Assembly: GCF_021412565.1 (NCBI RefSeq)
Contig: NZ_JAKCLJ010000001.1
Span: 806,001-870,000, forward strand
Source: Shewanella sp. AS1
GTDB lineage: Bacteria > Pseudomonadota > Gammaproteobacteria > Enterobacterales > Shewanellaceae
Direction of reading: 5' to 3'
Length of the DNA: 64,000 nucleotides
The notes under the pieces are model-generated. The model saw only the letters and a program-made list of their open reading frames with translations, did not search any database and was not told the origin of the DNA. Numbering within the stretch: position 1 is the stretch's first letter; every line of letters starts with the position of its first letter. Made by a program: the position numbers and the translations under genes. This document shows positions 45,775 through 55,556 of this stretch, one piece after another.

Positions 45775-45798
45775 TGGGGATATTTAAATTAAGACAGT

Positions 45799-45827
45799 AA
45801 AAAGCCGAACAGGAGTTCGGCTTTTTT
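45799..45827. terminator. Bidirectional terminator between frmB and the CrbR-like gene
   Basis: AAAAAGCCGAAC and GTTCGGCTTTTT pair around AGGA with A- and T-runs on both sides. The genes on both sides converge on it. Confidence 0.9.
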
Positions 45828-45849
45828 ATTTACTTAAAATATCAATAAG

Positions 45850-46509
45850 TTAAATTTCGACCTTGTCCATCTCAAGCTGCTGCAAGGAGATCACTGCCTG
45901 GGTGCGGTTGCGAACCCCTAACTTGCGGAAGATGGCGGTGGCGTGAGCCTTGATGGTGGCTTCAGACACGCCGAGATCGTAGGCTATCTGTTTATTGAGT
46001 AAACCTTCGGCAAACATCTGCAGCACCTTGTATTGCTGTGGCGTGAGATCCGCCAGTTTGCTTGCCATCTGATCTGTGGCATCTTCATTAATTTCGACCA
46101 GCTCAATATTGGCCGGTAACCAGATATCGCCATAAAGTACGGCGCTTAAGGCGTCGGTTAAGGTGTCCATCGAGGCAGATTTTGGGATAAAACCACAGCT
46201 GCCATAGTGGACTGCACGGCTGATGGTTAGGGCATCTTCGTGGGCTGAGATCACCACCACAGGCAGCTCGGGATAGTGAGTGCGCAGGTGAATAAGGGTG
46301 GAGTAACCGTGGGAGCCGGGCATCTGCAGGTCGAGCAGCACCAGATCATAGGGGGTATCGTTCTGTTCTAACAGGGATTGCAGGGCATCGGCACTGTCGG
46401 CCTCAAACCACTGGGTGTCGGCAAAGGATGTGCTTAATGCCTGACGCAGTGCGTTTCTGAACAGGGGGTGATCATCGGCGATGATAATATTTAGATTTTC
46501 GAGCTTCAT
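45850..46509 (-). CDS. crbR: CrbR/ErdR-like LuxR-family response regulator
   Basis: The protein has 219 residues from ATG 46509; a GTG 19 codons upstream is in frame but the added residues are not receiver-like. The receiver has acidic IIADDHPLFRNAL, phospho-acceptor Asp in VLLDLQMPGSHG and a Lys in GFIPKSA. A LuxR-type HTH follows (LTPQQYKVLQMFAEGLLNKQIAYDLGVSEATIKAHATAIFRKLGVRNRTQAV). The sequence style (LLDLQMPG, LPANIE) resembles ErdR/CrbR, the partner of CrbS in acetate control. crbS and acs are about 8-11 kb away in this window. The assignment is by resemblance. Confidence 0.75.
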   Translation of the reverse strand: MKLENLNIIIADDHPLFRNALRQALSTSFADTQWFEADSADALQSLLEQNDTPYDLVLLDLQMPGSHGYSTLIHLRTHYPELPVVVISAHEDALTISRAVHYGSCGFIPKSASMDTLTDALSAVLYGDIWLPANIELVEINEDATDQMASKLADLTPQQYKVLQMFAEGLLNKQIAYDLGVSEATIKAHATAIFRKLGVRNRTQAVISLQQLEMDKVEI

Positions 46510-46824
46510 TGCTTTGTGATTATCTTTTTGGCATTTGAAGATATCCCAATGTAACAGATAATTCACTTTTTGTTCATTTGTTTTTATCTTGCCGATAGGG
46601 CTGGGGGAGTGGTTAATCTGGTTTGCTGAGCTTTTCTATTGAAATCAGGGGCGGGTTTGGCCTGAAAGTAAGTGAAATAGACGTCATTTACTCTATTTCA
46701 CTTACGGTATTCGCTTTTTTATGAATTTGTTACGTTCGTGCTTGTTGTTATCGCTGCAGGCTGGATTTTATCTTTTAGACCAGAGTCTAGCCCATCGGCC
46801 AGACTCTAACCTAGTGGCCTGGCT
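46510..46824. other. Intergenic region upstream of the CrbR-like gene
   Basis: It holds a 14-bp inverted repeat (46668-46705), a TAGAC-N4-GTCTA palindrome (46776-46789) and degenerate tandem repeats running in from the thioesterase gene (46787-46843). No gene is visible. Confidence 0.6.
46668..46705. promoter_or_regulatory. Long perfect inverted repeat upstream of the CrbR-like gene
   Basis: GTAAGTGAAATAGA (46668-46681) and TCTATTTCACTTAC (46692-46705) are perfect 14-base arms around ten bases. There is no T-run directly after it on the minus strand. It could be the thioesterase terminator, an mRNA leader hairpin or an operator about 160 bases before crbR. Confidence 0.55.
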
Positions 46825-46843
46825 TTAGCTCAGCGGCCAAACT
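46787..46843. repeat. Three degenerate 19-bp tandem repeats across the thioesterase stop codon
   Basis: Units 46787-46805, 46806-46824 and 46825-46843 share the frame CTAGC...GTGGCC...ACT. The third codes for the C-terminal KVWPLS of the thioesterase and includes its stop; the others lie beyond it. A partial fourth unit may precede them. Confidence 0.65.
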
Positions 46844-47289
46844 TTGGTGGGTTTACGATTGTCATCCACCGCCACAAAGGTGAAAACCCCGCGAATGGCA
46901 TGCTCGCGCTGATCTTGATACATATCCTCGACATAGATATTCACCTCGACCTTAAGGGAGGTGTTGCCCACATGGATCACCTTAGCGATGATCTCAGCTA
47001 AGGTACCGGCAGGAATGGCCTTATTGAAGTCAATCCTGTCTGAGCTAACAGTCACCAGGGCTTTACGGCAAAAACGGGTCGCGGCGATAAAGGCGGTTTC
47101 ATCCATCCATGCCAGGGCTTCACCACCAAATAGGGTGTTGTGGTGATTGGTTATTGAGGGAAAGATGGCTTTAATGACCCGCGCCTCAGATTGAGCGATG
47201 CGCACTCTGATGGCGTCGGTATCGTTCGGGTGTGAGTGGCTCAGGCAAACGGCTTGCCCTTGGGACGCAGGGGTGGTTTCTTGTAACAT
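46825..47289 (-). CDS. Acyl-CoA thioesterase, YciA-type hotdog protein
   Basis: This 154-residue protein has the hotdog core SEARVIKAIFPSITNHHNTLFGGEALAWMDETAFIAA at about 33-68 with the catalytic HHNTLFGGEALAWMDE segment, SSDRIDFNKAIPAGTL near 83, and GVFTFVAVDDNRKP near 133. YciA-type enzymes hydrolyse acyl-CoAs of broad chain length. The ATG follows AAGG. The last codons and stop lie in a tandem repeat. Confidence 0.9.
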   Translation of the reverse strand: MLQETTPASQGQAVCLSHSHPNDTDAIRVRIAQSEARVIKAIFPSITNHHNTLFGGEALAWMDETAFIAATRFCRKALVTVSSDRIDFNKAIPAGTLAEIIAKVIHVGNTSLKVEVNIYVEDMYQDQREHAIRGVFTFVAVDDNRKPTKVWPLS

Positions 47290-47361
47290 GTGTGACCTTA
47301 AATCGATTCGCGTAGGAAGTGCCAGTAGGGTTGCGACTTCCTTTTGGGTACAGAGATAACA

Positions 47362-47385
47362 TTAGGCTCCATGACTGGAGCCTAA
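47362..47385 (-). terminator. Hairpin after aroH
   Basis: TTAGGCTCC and GGAGCCTAA form a 9-bp perfect stem between aroH and the thioesterase gene. Only TGTTAT follows on the minus strand, so it may be a weak terminator. Confidence 0.5.
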
Positions 47386-47410
47386 CAGTGTCATTTTACT
47401 TGCTTATGTA

Positions 47411-48472
47411 TTAGGCGAGTTTATTGATGCGTGCTCTTGCAGCCTTGGCCAGATCCCGCAGTAACTTTTCAGAGTCCTGCCAGTTCAGGCAGGCATCTGT
47501 GATGCTTTTACCATAGGTAAGAGGCTTATTTTGTATGACTTTCTGGTTGCCTTCTTCGATAAAGCTTTCTGCCATGATCCCGGCTATGGCGGTGGAACCT
47601 TGTTCCATCTGGCCGATAATATCCTTGGCTACCTCAAGCTGGCGCAGATGCTGTTTCTGGCTGTTGCCATGGCTAAAATCGATCACCATACGGTGTGATA
47701 AACCCACATCTTTCAGTTGTGCCGCTGCCGCCTGAACATCCTTTTCACAGTAGTTCGGCTGCTTGCCGCCACGCAGTATGATGTGACCAAATGGATTACC
47801 ACTGGTGCGGTAAACGGCCATGGCGCCATCTTTATCGGGTGAGTAGAAGATGTGCGGCTCTTTGGCGGCGCGCACCGCATCAATGGCGATATTGATATTG
47901 CCGTCTGTGCCATTTTTAAAGCCGACGGGGCAGGAGAGGGCTGATGCCATCTCACGGTGGATCTGACTCTCTGTAGTGCGGGCACCGACCGCGCCCCAGG
48001 TGATCAAATCGGCAATATATTGACCATTGACCATATCGAGAAACTCGGTGGCAATCGGCAGTTTGAGTTCAGTGATCTGCTGCAATAGGTGACGCGCCAG
48101 ACGTAGCCCTTTATTGGCATTGAAGCTGCCATCCAGATCGGGATCTGAGATAAGACCCTTCCAGCCCACTGTGGTACGAGGTTTTTCAAAATAGACCCGC
48201 ATCAGGATACAGAGGTCATCTTTGAGTTCCTGATGCAGTACAGCCAGACGTTTGGCGTAATCGATGGCGGCTTGGGTATCATGAATTGAACAGGGGCCGA
48301 TAATCACTAACAGGCGTTGATCATCGCCTTGTAAAATCGCTTCCACCTCACGGCGTTGCTGAACTAAGTAATCGGCGGCATCTTGGGTAAGCGGGTATTC
48401 AGATGCGAGCTTTGCAGGTGAAATGGCCTTACATAATAGGGTTGTACGGAGTTCGTCTGTTTTAATGGTCAT
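47411..48472 (-). CDS. aroH: DAHP synthase, Trp-type (AroH)
   Basis: This 353-residue class I DAHP synthase has IGPCSIHD near 58-65, MRVYFEKPRTTVGWKGLISDPDL near 91-113, GARTTESQIHREMAS near 162-176, VGFKNGTDGN and IDFSHGNSQKQH. It condenses PEP and erythrose-4-phosphate, the first step of the shikimate pathway. Of the three E. coli isozymes the wording is closest to AroH (start KTDELRT, SALSCPVGFKNGTDGN, STAIAGIMAESF), so tryptophan sensitivity is likely; this rests on remembered sequences. No clear TrpR site could be identified upstream. Confidence 0.92.
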   Translation of the reverse strand: MTIKTDELRTTLLCKAISPAKLASEYPLTQDAADYLVQQRREVEAILQGDDQRLLVIIGPCSIHDTQAAIDYAKRLAVLHQELKDDLCILMRVYFEKPRTTVGWKGLISDPDLDGSFNANKGLRLARHLLQQITELKLPIATEFLDMVNGQYIADLITWGAVGARTTESQIHREMASALSCPVGFKNGTDGNINIAIDAVRAAKEPHIFYSPDKDGAMAVYRTSGNPFGHIILRGGKQPNYCEKDVQAAAAQLKDVGLSHRMVIDFSHGNSQKQHLRQLEVAKDIIGQMEQGSTAIAGIMAESFIEEGNQKVIQNKPLTYGKSITDACLNWQDSEKLLRDLAKAARARINKLA

Positions 48473-48668
48473 TCAATATACCGAGCGTTTGTCTTGGCAT
48501 TTAGCCTTAATGCTCAGGATTATAACGAATAGTTGCCGCGATCACAGTGCCTAAATGGTGAAACTTGGTGAAATTTAGGCGCCTGTGTAGCGAAATGAGA
48601 TCCCGATTTAGCTTAATTTGGCCATCTCACCCAGTAAGCTAAGTGCAAGCTAGCTTTGTTAGCGGCAA

Positions 48669-49481
48669 TTAAAACATGTGGCGTTCCAGTCCGGTTCGCT
48701 CCAGAATTTTGGTAGCTATCTCTTCTACCGAATGATTGGTGGTGTTCACATAGGGGATGCGTTCACGCTTATACATCATCTCCACCTCTTTGACTTCGAT
48801 ACGGCACTGTCTTAAGGAGGAGTAACGACTGTTTTCCATGCGGCTCTGGCGAATTTCATGCAGGCGCACCGGATCGATAGTCAGGCCAAACAGTTTCGAT
48901 TTATTTTTCTTCAGCACCTCTGGCAGTTTGAGGTTATCCATGTCTTCCTCGATGAAGGGATAGTTTGCTGCCTTTATACCAAATTGCATCGACAGATAGA
49001 GGCTGCTGGGGGTTTTGCCACAGCGTGATACGCCGAGCAGCACGATATCGGCCTGATCGATATATTTCAGCGTCTGACCATCGTCATTTTCCATGGCATA
49101 GTTAATGGCATTGATGCGCGCCTCATAACTGTGGTTGGCTTTACCATGGGTTCTGTGGGTGACGGGCACGGCTTTCATTCCCAGCTGTTCTTCCAGTGGC
49201 GCGACGAAAGTATTCAGAAAATCATAGTCAATACACTCGCTGCTGTAGATGATATCCCTAATCTCGGGTTTCACTATGGAATGAAAAACCAGTGGTCGTT
49301 CGCCTGTTGTAATAAAACAATCATTTATTTGTTTTTTTACCGACTGAGCTTTTTTAACCGTTTCCACAAAAGGAATGGTAAGTGCCTCAAACTCAACTGG
49401 AAATTGAGATAGCACTGCATGGCCGAATACCTCAGCTGTGATCGCCGTCCCATCTGAAATGTAAAAGACTTTTCGTGACAT
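48669..49481 (-). CDS. ppsR: PEP synthase regulatory protein (bifunctional kinase/pyrophosphorylase)
   Basis: The protein has 270 residues from ATG 49481; the 33 codons before it in frame are not homologous. It has [23 protein letters not shown] at the start and the P-loop [15 protein letters not shown] near 155-169, both typical of the PpsR (DUF299) family. It inactivates PpsA by ADP-dependent phosphorylation and reactivates it by phosphorolysis. It is divergent from ppsA, its target, with a 126-base gap. Confidence 0.95.
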   Translation of the reverse strand: MSRKVFYISDGTAITAEVFGHAVLSQFPVEFEALTIPFVETVKKAQSVKKQINDCFITTGERPLVFHSIVKPEIRDIIYSSECIDYDFLNTFVAPLEEQLGMKAVPVTHRTHGKANHSYEARINAINYAMENDDGQTLKYIDQADIVLLGVSRCGKTPSSLYLSMQFGIKAANYPFIEEDMDNLKLPEVLKKNKSKLFGLTIDPVRLHEIRQSRMENSRYSSLRQCRIEVKEVEMMYKRERIPYVNTTNHSVEEIATKILERTGLERHMF

Positions 49482-49607
49482 TCTGACCTCTTGTAGTAAT
49501 AAAATTACAAATAAAATTATACATTTACGCGCCTTGCTGTGGAGTGTAAAATGCCGCTGCTCTCGTGTGAAGAGCCACACTCAAATAAAACTTGCGGAGA
49601 TAGAACT

Positions 49608-51977
49608 GTGCAGCAATATGTACTCTGGTATCAAGAACTAGGTATGGGTGACGTAAACAAGGTAGGCGGTAAAAACGCTTCTCTTGGGGAGATGATCAGT
49701 AATCTAGCCAATGCAGGTGTTCAGGTACCTGGTGGCTTTGCTACTACCTCCTTTGCGTTTAATGAATTTCTTGAACAAAGTGGACTTAACCAGAAGATAT
49801 ACGAAACTCTAGATTCTCTAGATGTTGATGATGTGAATGCACTCGCTACCGCTGGTGCACAGATCAGACAGTGGGTTATCGATACCCCATTCCATCCAGA
49901 ATTCGAGCAAGTTGTCCGTGAGTCTTACGACAAGCTTGCCTCAGAAACTCAAGACGCTTCTTTCGCCGTACGCTCCTCTGCAACCGCCGAAGATATGCCA
50001 GATGCCTCTTTTGCCGGTCAGCAGGAAACCTTCCTTAACGTGAAAGGCTTCGATGCGGTACTGGTAGCGATTAAACACGTATTTGCGTCACTGTTTAACG
50101 ACAGAGCTATCTCATACCGTGTGCACCAAGGATACGATCACAAAGGCGTTGCGCTTTCTGCTGGCGTACAGCGTATGGTTCGTTCTGATACCGCCGCTTC
50201 AGGTGTGATGTTTACCATGGATACTGAGTCAGGTAACAATGATGTAGTGTTTATCACTTCATCCTTCGGCCTTGGTGAAATGGTGGTACAGGGCGCGGTT
50301 AACCCTGATGAATTTTATGTGCACAAGCCAAGCCTGGTGGCTGGTCACAAAGCCGTTGTTCGCCGCAACATTGGCAGCAAGTTGATCCAGATGGTTTACT
50401 CTGACGACTTGAGTCATGGTAAGCAGGTGAAGATTGAAGATGTATCAGTCGAGATGCGCCGCACTTTCTCTATCAGCGATGAAGAGGTGATGGAGCTGGC
50501 TAAGCAGGCTATGGTCATCGAGAAGCACTATGGTCGTCCGATGGACATCGAGTGGGCTAAAGACGGTAACGATGGCAGACTCTATATCGTTCAGGCGCGT
50601 CCAGAAACCGTGCGTTCTCGCGAAGATGTACAGTTAATCGAGCGTTATCATCTGCAAACTAAGGGCGATGTGATTGGTGAAGGTCGCGCCATTGGTCATA
50701 AAATTGGTAGTGGTGTGGCAAAAGTGCTGGCCTCTATTGACGATATGGATCAGATCCAAGAAGGCGATGTTCTGGTTACCGATATGACTGACCCGGATTG
50801 GGAACCTATCATGAAGCGCGCTAGCGCCATCGTGACCAACCGTGGTGGCCGTACCTGTCACGCGGCGATTATCGCCCGTGAACTGGGTGTGCCTGCCGTC
50901 GTGGGTTGTGGTGATATCACAGATAAGATCAAACATGGTCAGGCTGTGACTGTCTCCTGCGCCGAAGGTGACACAGGTTATATCTACGAAGGTATTCAGG
51001 AGTTCAATGTGATGTCATCTCGCGTTGATGCCATGCCTGAACTGCCAATGAAGATCATGATGAACGTAGGTAACCCAGACAGAGCATTCGACTTTGCCCG
51101 TCTGCCTAATGAAGGTGTGGGTCTGGCCCGTCTTGAGTTCATCATCAACCGCATGATAGGTATTCACCCTAAAGCCCTGCTTGAGTTTGATGATCAAACC
51201 CCTGAGCTGCAGGAAGAGATCACAGAGATGATCGCCGGTTACGAGTCACCAGTAGAATACTATGTGGCGCGTCTGGTCGAAGGTATCGCGACTATCGCTT
51301 CAGCCTTCCATCCGAAGAAAGTGATCGTCCGTATGTCAGACTTCAAGTCTAACGAGTACGCTAACCTAGTGGGTGGCGATCGCTACGAGCCAGAAGAAGA
51401 GAACCCAATGCTTGGCTTCCGTGGTGCCAGTCGTTATATTTCTGAGTCTTTCCGTGACTGTTTCGCTTTAGAGTGTGAAGCGATTAAACGTGTTCGTGGT
51501 GAGATGGGGCTGACGAACGTTGAGATTATGATCCCATTCGTTCGTACCCTGGAAGAGGGTCGTCAAGTTATCGAACTGCTTAAAGAGCAAGGTCTTGAGC
51601 GTGGTAAAGATGGTCTGCGCGTCATCATGATGTGTGAGCTGCCTTCAAACGCACTGCTGGCCGATCAGTTCCTCGAGATTTTCGATGGTTTCTCAATCGG
51701 TTCGAACGATTTGACTCAGTTGACCTTAGGTCTGGACCGTGACTCAGGCATCATCAGCCACCTGTTCGATGAGCGTAACCCTGCGGTTAAAGCTCTGCTG
51801 GCGATGGCGATTAAATCGGCGAAAGCCAAGGGCGCCTATGTAGGCATCTGTGGTCAAGGCCCTTCAGATCACGCCGACTTCGCTGCCTGGTTGGTAGAGC
51901 AGGGCATAGATACAGTATCACTTAACCCTGATACCGTTATCGATACCTGGTTATACCTAGGTGAGCAACACGCTTAA
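49608..51977 (+). CDS. ppsA: Phosphoenolpyruvate synthase
   Basis: The protein has 789 residues from GTG 49608, which has GGAG eight bases upstream; this gives the family start [28 protein letters not shown]. In-frame ATG codons further upstream are less likely. The ATP-binding N-domain is followed by the phosphohistidine swivel domain with [21 protein letters not shown]. The C-terminal PEP-binding barrel carries [21 protein letters not shown] with the catalytic Cys. It converts pyruvate and ATP to PEP, AMP and phosphate for growth on lactate or pyruvate. Length equals that of E. coli PpsA. Confidence 0.97.
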   Translation: MQQYVLWYQELGMGDVNKVGGKNASLGEMISNLANAGVQVPGGFATTSFAFNEFLEQSGLNQKIYETLDSLDVDDVNALATAGAQIRQWVIDTPFHPEFEQVVRESYDKLASETQDASFAVRSSATAEDMPDASFAGQQETFLNVKGFDAVLVAIKHVFASLFNDRAISYRVHQGYDHKGVALSAGVQRMVRSDTAASGVMFTMDTESGNNDVVFITSSFGLGEMVVQGAVNPDEFYVHKPSLVAGHKAVVRRNIGSKLIQMVYSDDLSHGKQVKIEDVSVEMRRTFSISDEEVMELAKQAMVIEKHYGRPMDIEWAKDGNDGRLYIVQARPETVRSREDVQLIERYHLQTKGDVIGEGRAIGHKIGSGVAKVLASIDDMDQIQEGDVLVTDMTDPDWEPIMKRASAIVTNRGGRTCHAAIIARELGVPAVVGCGDITDKIKHGQAVTVSCAEGDTGYIYEGIQEFNVMSSRVDAMPELPMKIMMNVGNPDRAFDFARLPNEGVGLARLEFIINRMIGIHPKALLEFDDQTPELQEEITEMIAGYESPVEYYVARLVEGIATIASAFHPKKVIVRMSDFKSNEYANLVGGDRYEPEEENPMLGFRGASRYISESFRDCFALECEAIKRVRGEMGLTNVEIMIPFVRTLEEGRQVIELLKEQGLERGKDGLRVIMMCELPSNALLADQFLEIFDGFSIGSNDLTQLTLGLDRDSGIISHLFDERNPAVKALLAMAIKSAKAKGAYVGICGQGPSDHADFAAWLVEQGIDTVSLNPDTVIDTWLYLGEQHA

Positions 51978-52008
51978 TTTATCTTCTGTTAAGCGAACGC
52001 GATAATTG

Positions 52009-52038
52009 ATAAAAGCCGCTTTTTAGCGGCTTTTTTTT
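52009..52038 (+). terminator. Terminator of ppsA
   Basis: AAAAGCCGCT and AGCGGCTTTTTTTT form a strong hairpin with a long T-run, 32 bases beyond the ppsA stop. Confidence 0.92.
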
Positions 52039-52080
52039 GTTTATAATGGCACAACAAATTTTTAACCAATAGACAACGCC

Positions 52081-55000
52081 ATGCTGCCAAAGTTATCCCA
52101 TCAACACACCCTTGAGCCTGTATACCTTGAATTTCTTGATACTTTGGCCAGTAGTGGCTTTACTGGCGATATAGATAAGCGCTATAGCGCGCGCCTGGCT
52201 CAGGCGACCGATAACTCTGTCTATCAGTTCTTACCTCAAGCGGTACTGTATCCGCGAAATCAAACCGATGTGCGAATCGCGCTCAAATTGGCGGCTAAGC
52301 CTGAGTTTGAAACAGTCGTGTTCAGCGCCCGTGGCGGCGGCACAGGCACTAACGGCCAGTCGTTAACTCACGGCTTAGTGCTGGACTTGTCGCGCTATAT
52401 GAACCGGGTACTTGAGGTCAATGCCGAAAAGGGCTGGGTGAGAGTCGAAGCGGGTGTGGTTAAAGATGCGCTTAACGATGCATTAAAACCCCACGGCTAC
52501 TTTTTTAGCCCGGATTTGTCCACCTCTAACCGCGCCACATTAGGCGGGATGATCAACACAGATGCTTCGGGGGCGGGCTCCTTGGTCTATGGTAAAACCT
52601 CAGATCATGTGCTGGAACTGACCAGTATTTTATACGATGGCAGCGTACTGGAAACCGGCCCAATGGGTAAGCAGGCGCTAAGGGAGTTGGAGCAAAGGGA
52701 ATTGGAGCAAAGGGAACTTGAGCAGGGCAATGCTCTGACGCTAGCCGAGCAGTTGCAGAGGGACGTTGCTAGGCTGACCCTGGAGAATCGCGATGAAGTC
52801 GAGGCTCGTTTTCCAAAGCTGAATCGTTTTCTGACCGGATACGATCTGAAAAATGTTTGGAACGACACGCTCGATGAATTCAACCTGTCGCGCATTATTA
52901 CCGGCTCGGAAGGCACTTTGGCTGTGGTCACCGAGGCCAAGCTGGATATTACCCGCCTGCCAGCCACGCGTACTATGGTCAATATCAAGTATGACTCGTT
53001 TCAATCGGCGCTGCGCCATGCGCCGGATCTGGTCAAGGCTAATGCCACTGTGGTGGAGACCATAGATTCAAAAGTCCTTAATTTAGCCAAGCAGGACATC
53101 ATCTGGCATTCGGTCGACAGCCTGATTGAAGAGGTGCCAGGTAAAGTTATCGATGGCCTGAATATGGTGGAATTTGCCGGCGAGAGTGATGAGGTAGAGC
53201 AGAAACTACAGGCCTTGTGTCAGATGCTGGATATGCAGATGGCACAGACACAATCAGCAGAAGGGGCCGGAATAGAGGATAAAGCAGGGCAGAGCGGTGT
53301 GCTGGGTTATCAGGTAACCTCAGATGCCGCCTCAATCAATACTATCTACGCCATGCGCAAGAAGGCGGTGGGCCTGCTAGGCGCAACCAAAGGCAGCCGA
53401 AAACCCATCGCCTTTGCCGAGGATACTGCGGTGCCGCCGGAGAAACTGGCCGACTATATTATGGAGTTTCGTGCGCTGCTCGACAGCCATAAACTGCAAT
53501 ATGGCATGTTTGGTCATGTGGATGCAGGGGTGTTGCACGTGCGCCCCGCCTTGGATATGTGCGATCTCAATGATGAACGCCTGCTAAAAACCGTGTCGGA
53601 TCAGGTGGCGGCGCTCACCCTTAAATATGGCGGCCTGATGTGGGGTGAGCATGGCAAAGGGGTGCGCGGTGAATATGGTCCCTCTGTGTTTGGCGACAAG
53701 TTATTCGGCCTGTTAGAGGAGGTCAAAGGCCTGTTCGATCCGCTCAATAAGCTCAACCCGGGTAAGCTGGTGGCGCCGAAAAACAGCGGCGACCTGCAAT
53801 ACAATGTCGACAGCATCAAGCGCGGCGCATTCGACCGTCAGATCCCTGTCAATACCCGCGAGGCTTTTCCCGATGTGATGAACTGTAACGGCAATGGTTT
53901 GTGTTTTAATTACAGCGTTTATTCGCCCATGTGTCCGTCGTTCAAGGTGACAGGGGACAGGGTGCAATCGCCTAAGGGCCGCGCCGGCTTGATGCGTGAA
54001 TGGCTGCGTTTGTTGGAAAACGAAGGGGTCGATGTGAACGCGCTGGCCAAGGCGAAACCGCTAGGCCTGCTGCAACGAGCGCAAAACAGCTTTAAGAAAC
54101 AGAAAGAGTATGATTACTCCCATGAAGTGATGGAGTCACTCAAGGGGTGTCTGGCCTGTAAGGCTTGTAGCTCCCAATGTCCTGTGAAGGTGGATGTGCC
54201 TAAGTTTCGTGCCCAGTTCTTTAATATCTACTATCAGCGTTATCTGCGGCCGATGAAAGATTATCTGGTGGCGGGCATCGAAGATTCCTTACCTCTGATG
54301 GCCATGATGCCCAAGGTGACCAATGCTGTGTCGCAGAATAGTCTGAGCAAATGGGTGATCAAGCAGTCTTTAGGTTATGTGGATGCGCCGGCTCTGTCTG
54401 TGCCGACCCTGAAACAGCGTCTAGAGAATCATGCCTGCCGCGGCTATGACTTGCTCTCATTGCAGCAGATCCCGCAAGGTGAGCGCCATCAATATGTGCT
54501 TGTGGTACAAGATCCTTTTAACAGTTACTACGAGGCGGATACTGTGTATCACTTTATTCGTCTTATCGAGCAGCTGGGGTTGAAGCCGGTACTGCTGCCT
54601 TTTAAACCTAACGGTAAACCTATTCATATCAAAGGTTTTCTCGATAAGTTTGCTAAGACGGCCAAATCCAGTGCGGATTTTCTCAATCAGGTGTTTGCTT
54701 TGGGCATGCCTATGGTGGGGGTGGATCCCGCCATGGTGCTCTGTTATCGCGATGAATATAAAGAGGTGCTCGGAGATGAGCGCGGCGAGTTCCATGTGCA
54801 GCTGGCGAACGAATGGCTGCTTAAGGTGATTGGCGAACGTGAGCCTTTATCGCAAACAGATAAAGCTTTTACCTGGTTTAGTCACTGCACTGAATCCACG
54901 GCTAAGCCCAATACGTCTAAAGAGTGGCAGGCTATTTTCGCCCACTTTGGTGCGAGCCTAGATACAGTGAATCTGGGCTGCTGTGGTATGGCGGGCACCT

Positions 55001-55197
55001 ATGGCCATGAGAGTGAAAACCATGAGCGCTCTAAGGCATTGTTTGATATGTCTTGGGATCAAGCGATTAAACAGTTGCCTTCGGAGCAGATCTTAATCTC
55101 GGGCTATTCCTGTCGCAGTCAGGTGAAACGTTTCGGTGGTTTTAAGCCTAAGCATCCGCTGCAGGCACTCTTGTCTCTGCTTGAGAATAGGAGGTGA
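52081..55197 (+). CDS. ydiJ: YdiJ-type FAD/iron-sulfur 2-hydroxyacid dehydrogenase
   Basis: This 1038-residue protein has an N-terminal FAD-binding domain (FSARGGGTGTNGQSL near 80 and STSNRATLGGMINTDASGAGSLVYGKTSDHVLE near 150-182) and an FAD-oxidase C domain with YGMFGHVDAGVLHVRPALDM. The ferredoxin-like part has CNGNGLC and CLACKACSSQCPVKVD, and CCG-type sites lie near the end (GCCGMAGTYGHE). It matches E. coli YdiJ, now viewed as a D-2-hydroxyglutarate dehydrogenase; the related Dld-II of Shewanella oxidises D-lactate. An ELEQR repeat lies at about 202-216. The start of the DUF1285 gene abuts its stop. Confidence 0.93.
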   Translation: MLPKLSHQHTLEPVYLEFLDTLASSGFTGDIDKRYSARLAQATDNSVYQFLPQAVLYPRNQTDVRIALKLAAKPEFETVVFSARGGGTGTNGQSLTHGLVLDLSRYMNRVLEVNAEKGWVRVEAGVVKDALNDALKPHGYFFSPDLSTSNRATLGGMINTDASGAGSLVYGKTSDHVLELTSILYDGSVLETGPMGKQALRELEQRELEQRELEQGNALTLAEQLQRDVARLTLENRDEVEARFPKLNRFLTGYDLKNVWNDTLDEFNLSRIITGSEGTLAVVTEAKLDITRLPATRTMVNIKYDSFQSALRHAPDLVKANATVVETIDSKVLNLAKQDIIWHSVDSLIEEVPGKVIDGLNMVEFAGESDEVEQKLQALCQMLDMQMAQTQSAEGAGIEDKAGQSGVLGYQVTSDAASINTIYAMRKKAVGLLGATKGSRKPIAFAEDTAVPPEKLADYIMEFRALLDSHKLQYGMFGHVDAGVLHVRPALDMCDLNDERLLKTVSDQVAALTLKYGGLMWGEHGKGVRGEYGPSVFGDKLFGLLEEVKGLFDPLNKLNPGKLVAPKNSGDLQYNVDSIKRGAFDRQIPVNTREAFPDVMNCNGNGLCFNYSVYSPMCPSFKVTGDRVQSPKGRAGLMREWLRLLENEGVDVNALAKAKPLGLLQRAQNSFKKQKEYDYSHEVMESLKGCLACKACSSQCPVKVDVPKFRAQFFNIYYQRYLRPMKDYLVAGIEDSLPLMAMMPKVTNAVSQNSLSKWVIKQSLGYVDAPALSVPTLKQRLENHACRGYDLLSLQQIPQGERHQYVLVVQDPFNSYYEADTVYHFIRLIEQLGLKPVLLPFKPNGKPIHIKGFLDKFAKTAKSSADFLNQVFALGMPMVGVDPAMVLCYRDEYKEVLGDERGEFHVQLANEWLLKVIGEREPLSQTDKAFTWFSHCTESTAKPNTSKEWQAIFAHFGASLDTVNLGCCGMAGTYGHESENHERSKALFDMSWDQAIKQLPSEQILISGYSCRSQVKRFGGFKPKHPLQALLSLLENRR
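52684..52728 (+). repeat. In-frame 15-bp tandem repeat inside ydiJ
   Basis: Three copies of a 15-base unit (GAGTTGGAGCAAAGG and variants) encode ELEQR three times, with the third unit ending QG. E. coli YdiJ as I recall it does not have this insertion, so copy number may vary between strains. Confidence 0.8.
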
Positions 55198-55199
55198 TT

Positions 55200-55556
55200 G
55201 TGACTGAAAACCCCTCCCAGGATGCACAGACGCAGCTGCATAGTTTGACCCAAGGGGCAGAGCTATGCAGCGACAAACCGTTATTTTTCATCGATGCTAA
55301 GGGCGAGTGGCTCTATCGGCAGGGGCGATTGCCTGAAAAGTTTTGCCGACTTTTTTGCTCGATTCTGCACTGCATAGACGGACAATATTATCTGATCACC
55401 CCTGTGGAGAAATGCCTGGTTGAGGTGAGCGACTCACCGCTGCTGGTTGTGGACTATGAGTTATTGGAAAGCGGTGAGTTGTCCCTCAGCACATCTATAG
55501 GGGCTGACTTTAACGCGGCGGACTTTACCTGTTTTCAGATTGAGGAACAGGCGTAG
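55200..55556 (+). CDS. DUF1285 family protein, probably truncated by frameshift
   Basis: The protein has 118 residues from GTG 55200, which has AGGAGG six bases upstream; a GTG six bases earlier overlaps the ydiJ stop. It has the DUF1285 core LFFIDAKGEWLYRQGRLPEKFCRLFCSIL and DGQYYLITPVEKCLVEVSDSPLLVVDYEL. The family normally continues about 30-40 residues more, ending with a GLWARLNRAVYY-like segment. That segment is present directly downstream in another frame (55556-55648). The function of the family is unknown. It is coupled to ydiJ. Confidence 0.8.
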   Translation: MTENPSQDAQTQLHSLTQGAELCSDKPLFFIDAKGEWLYRQGRLPEKFCRLFCSILHCIDGQYYLITPVEKCLVEVSDSPLLVVDYELLESGELSLSTSIGADFNAADFTCFQIEEQA

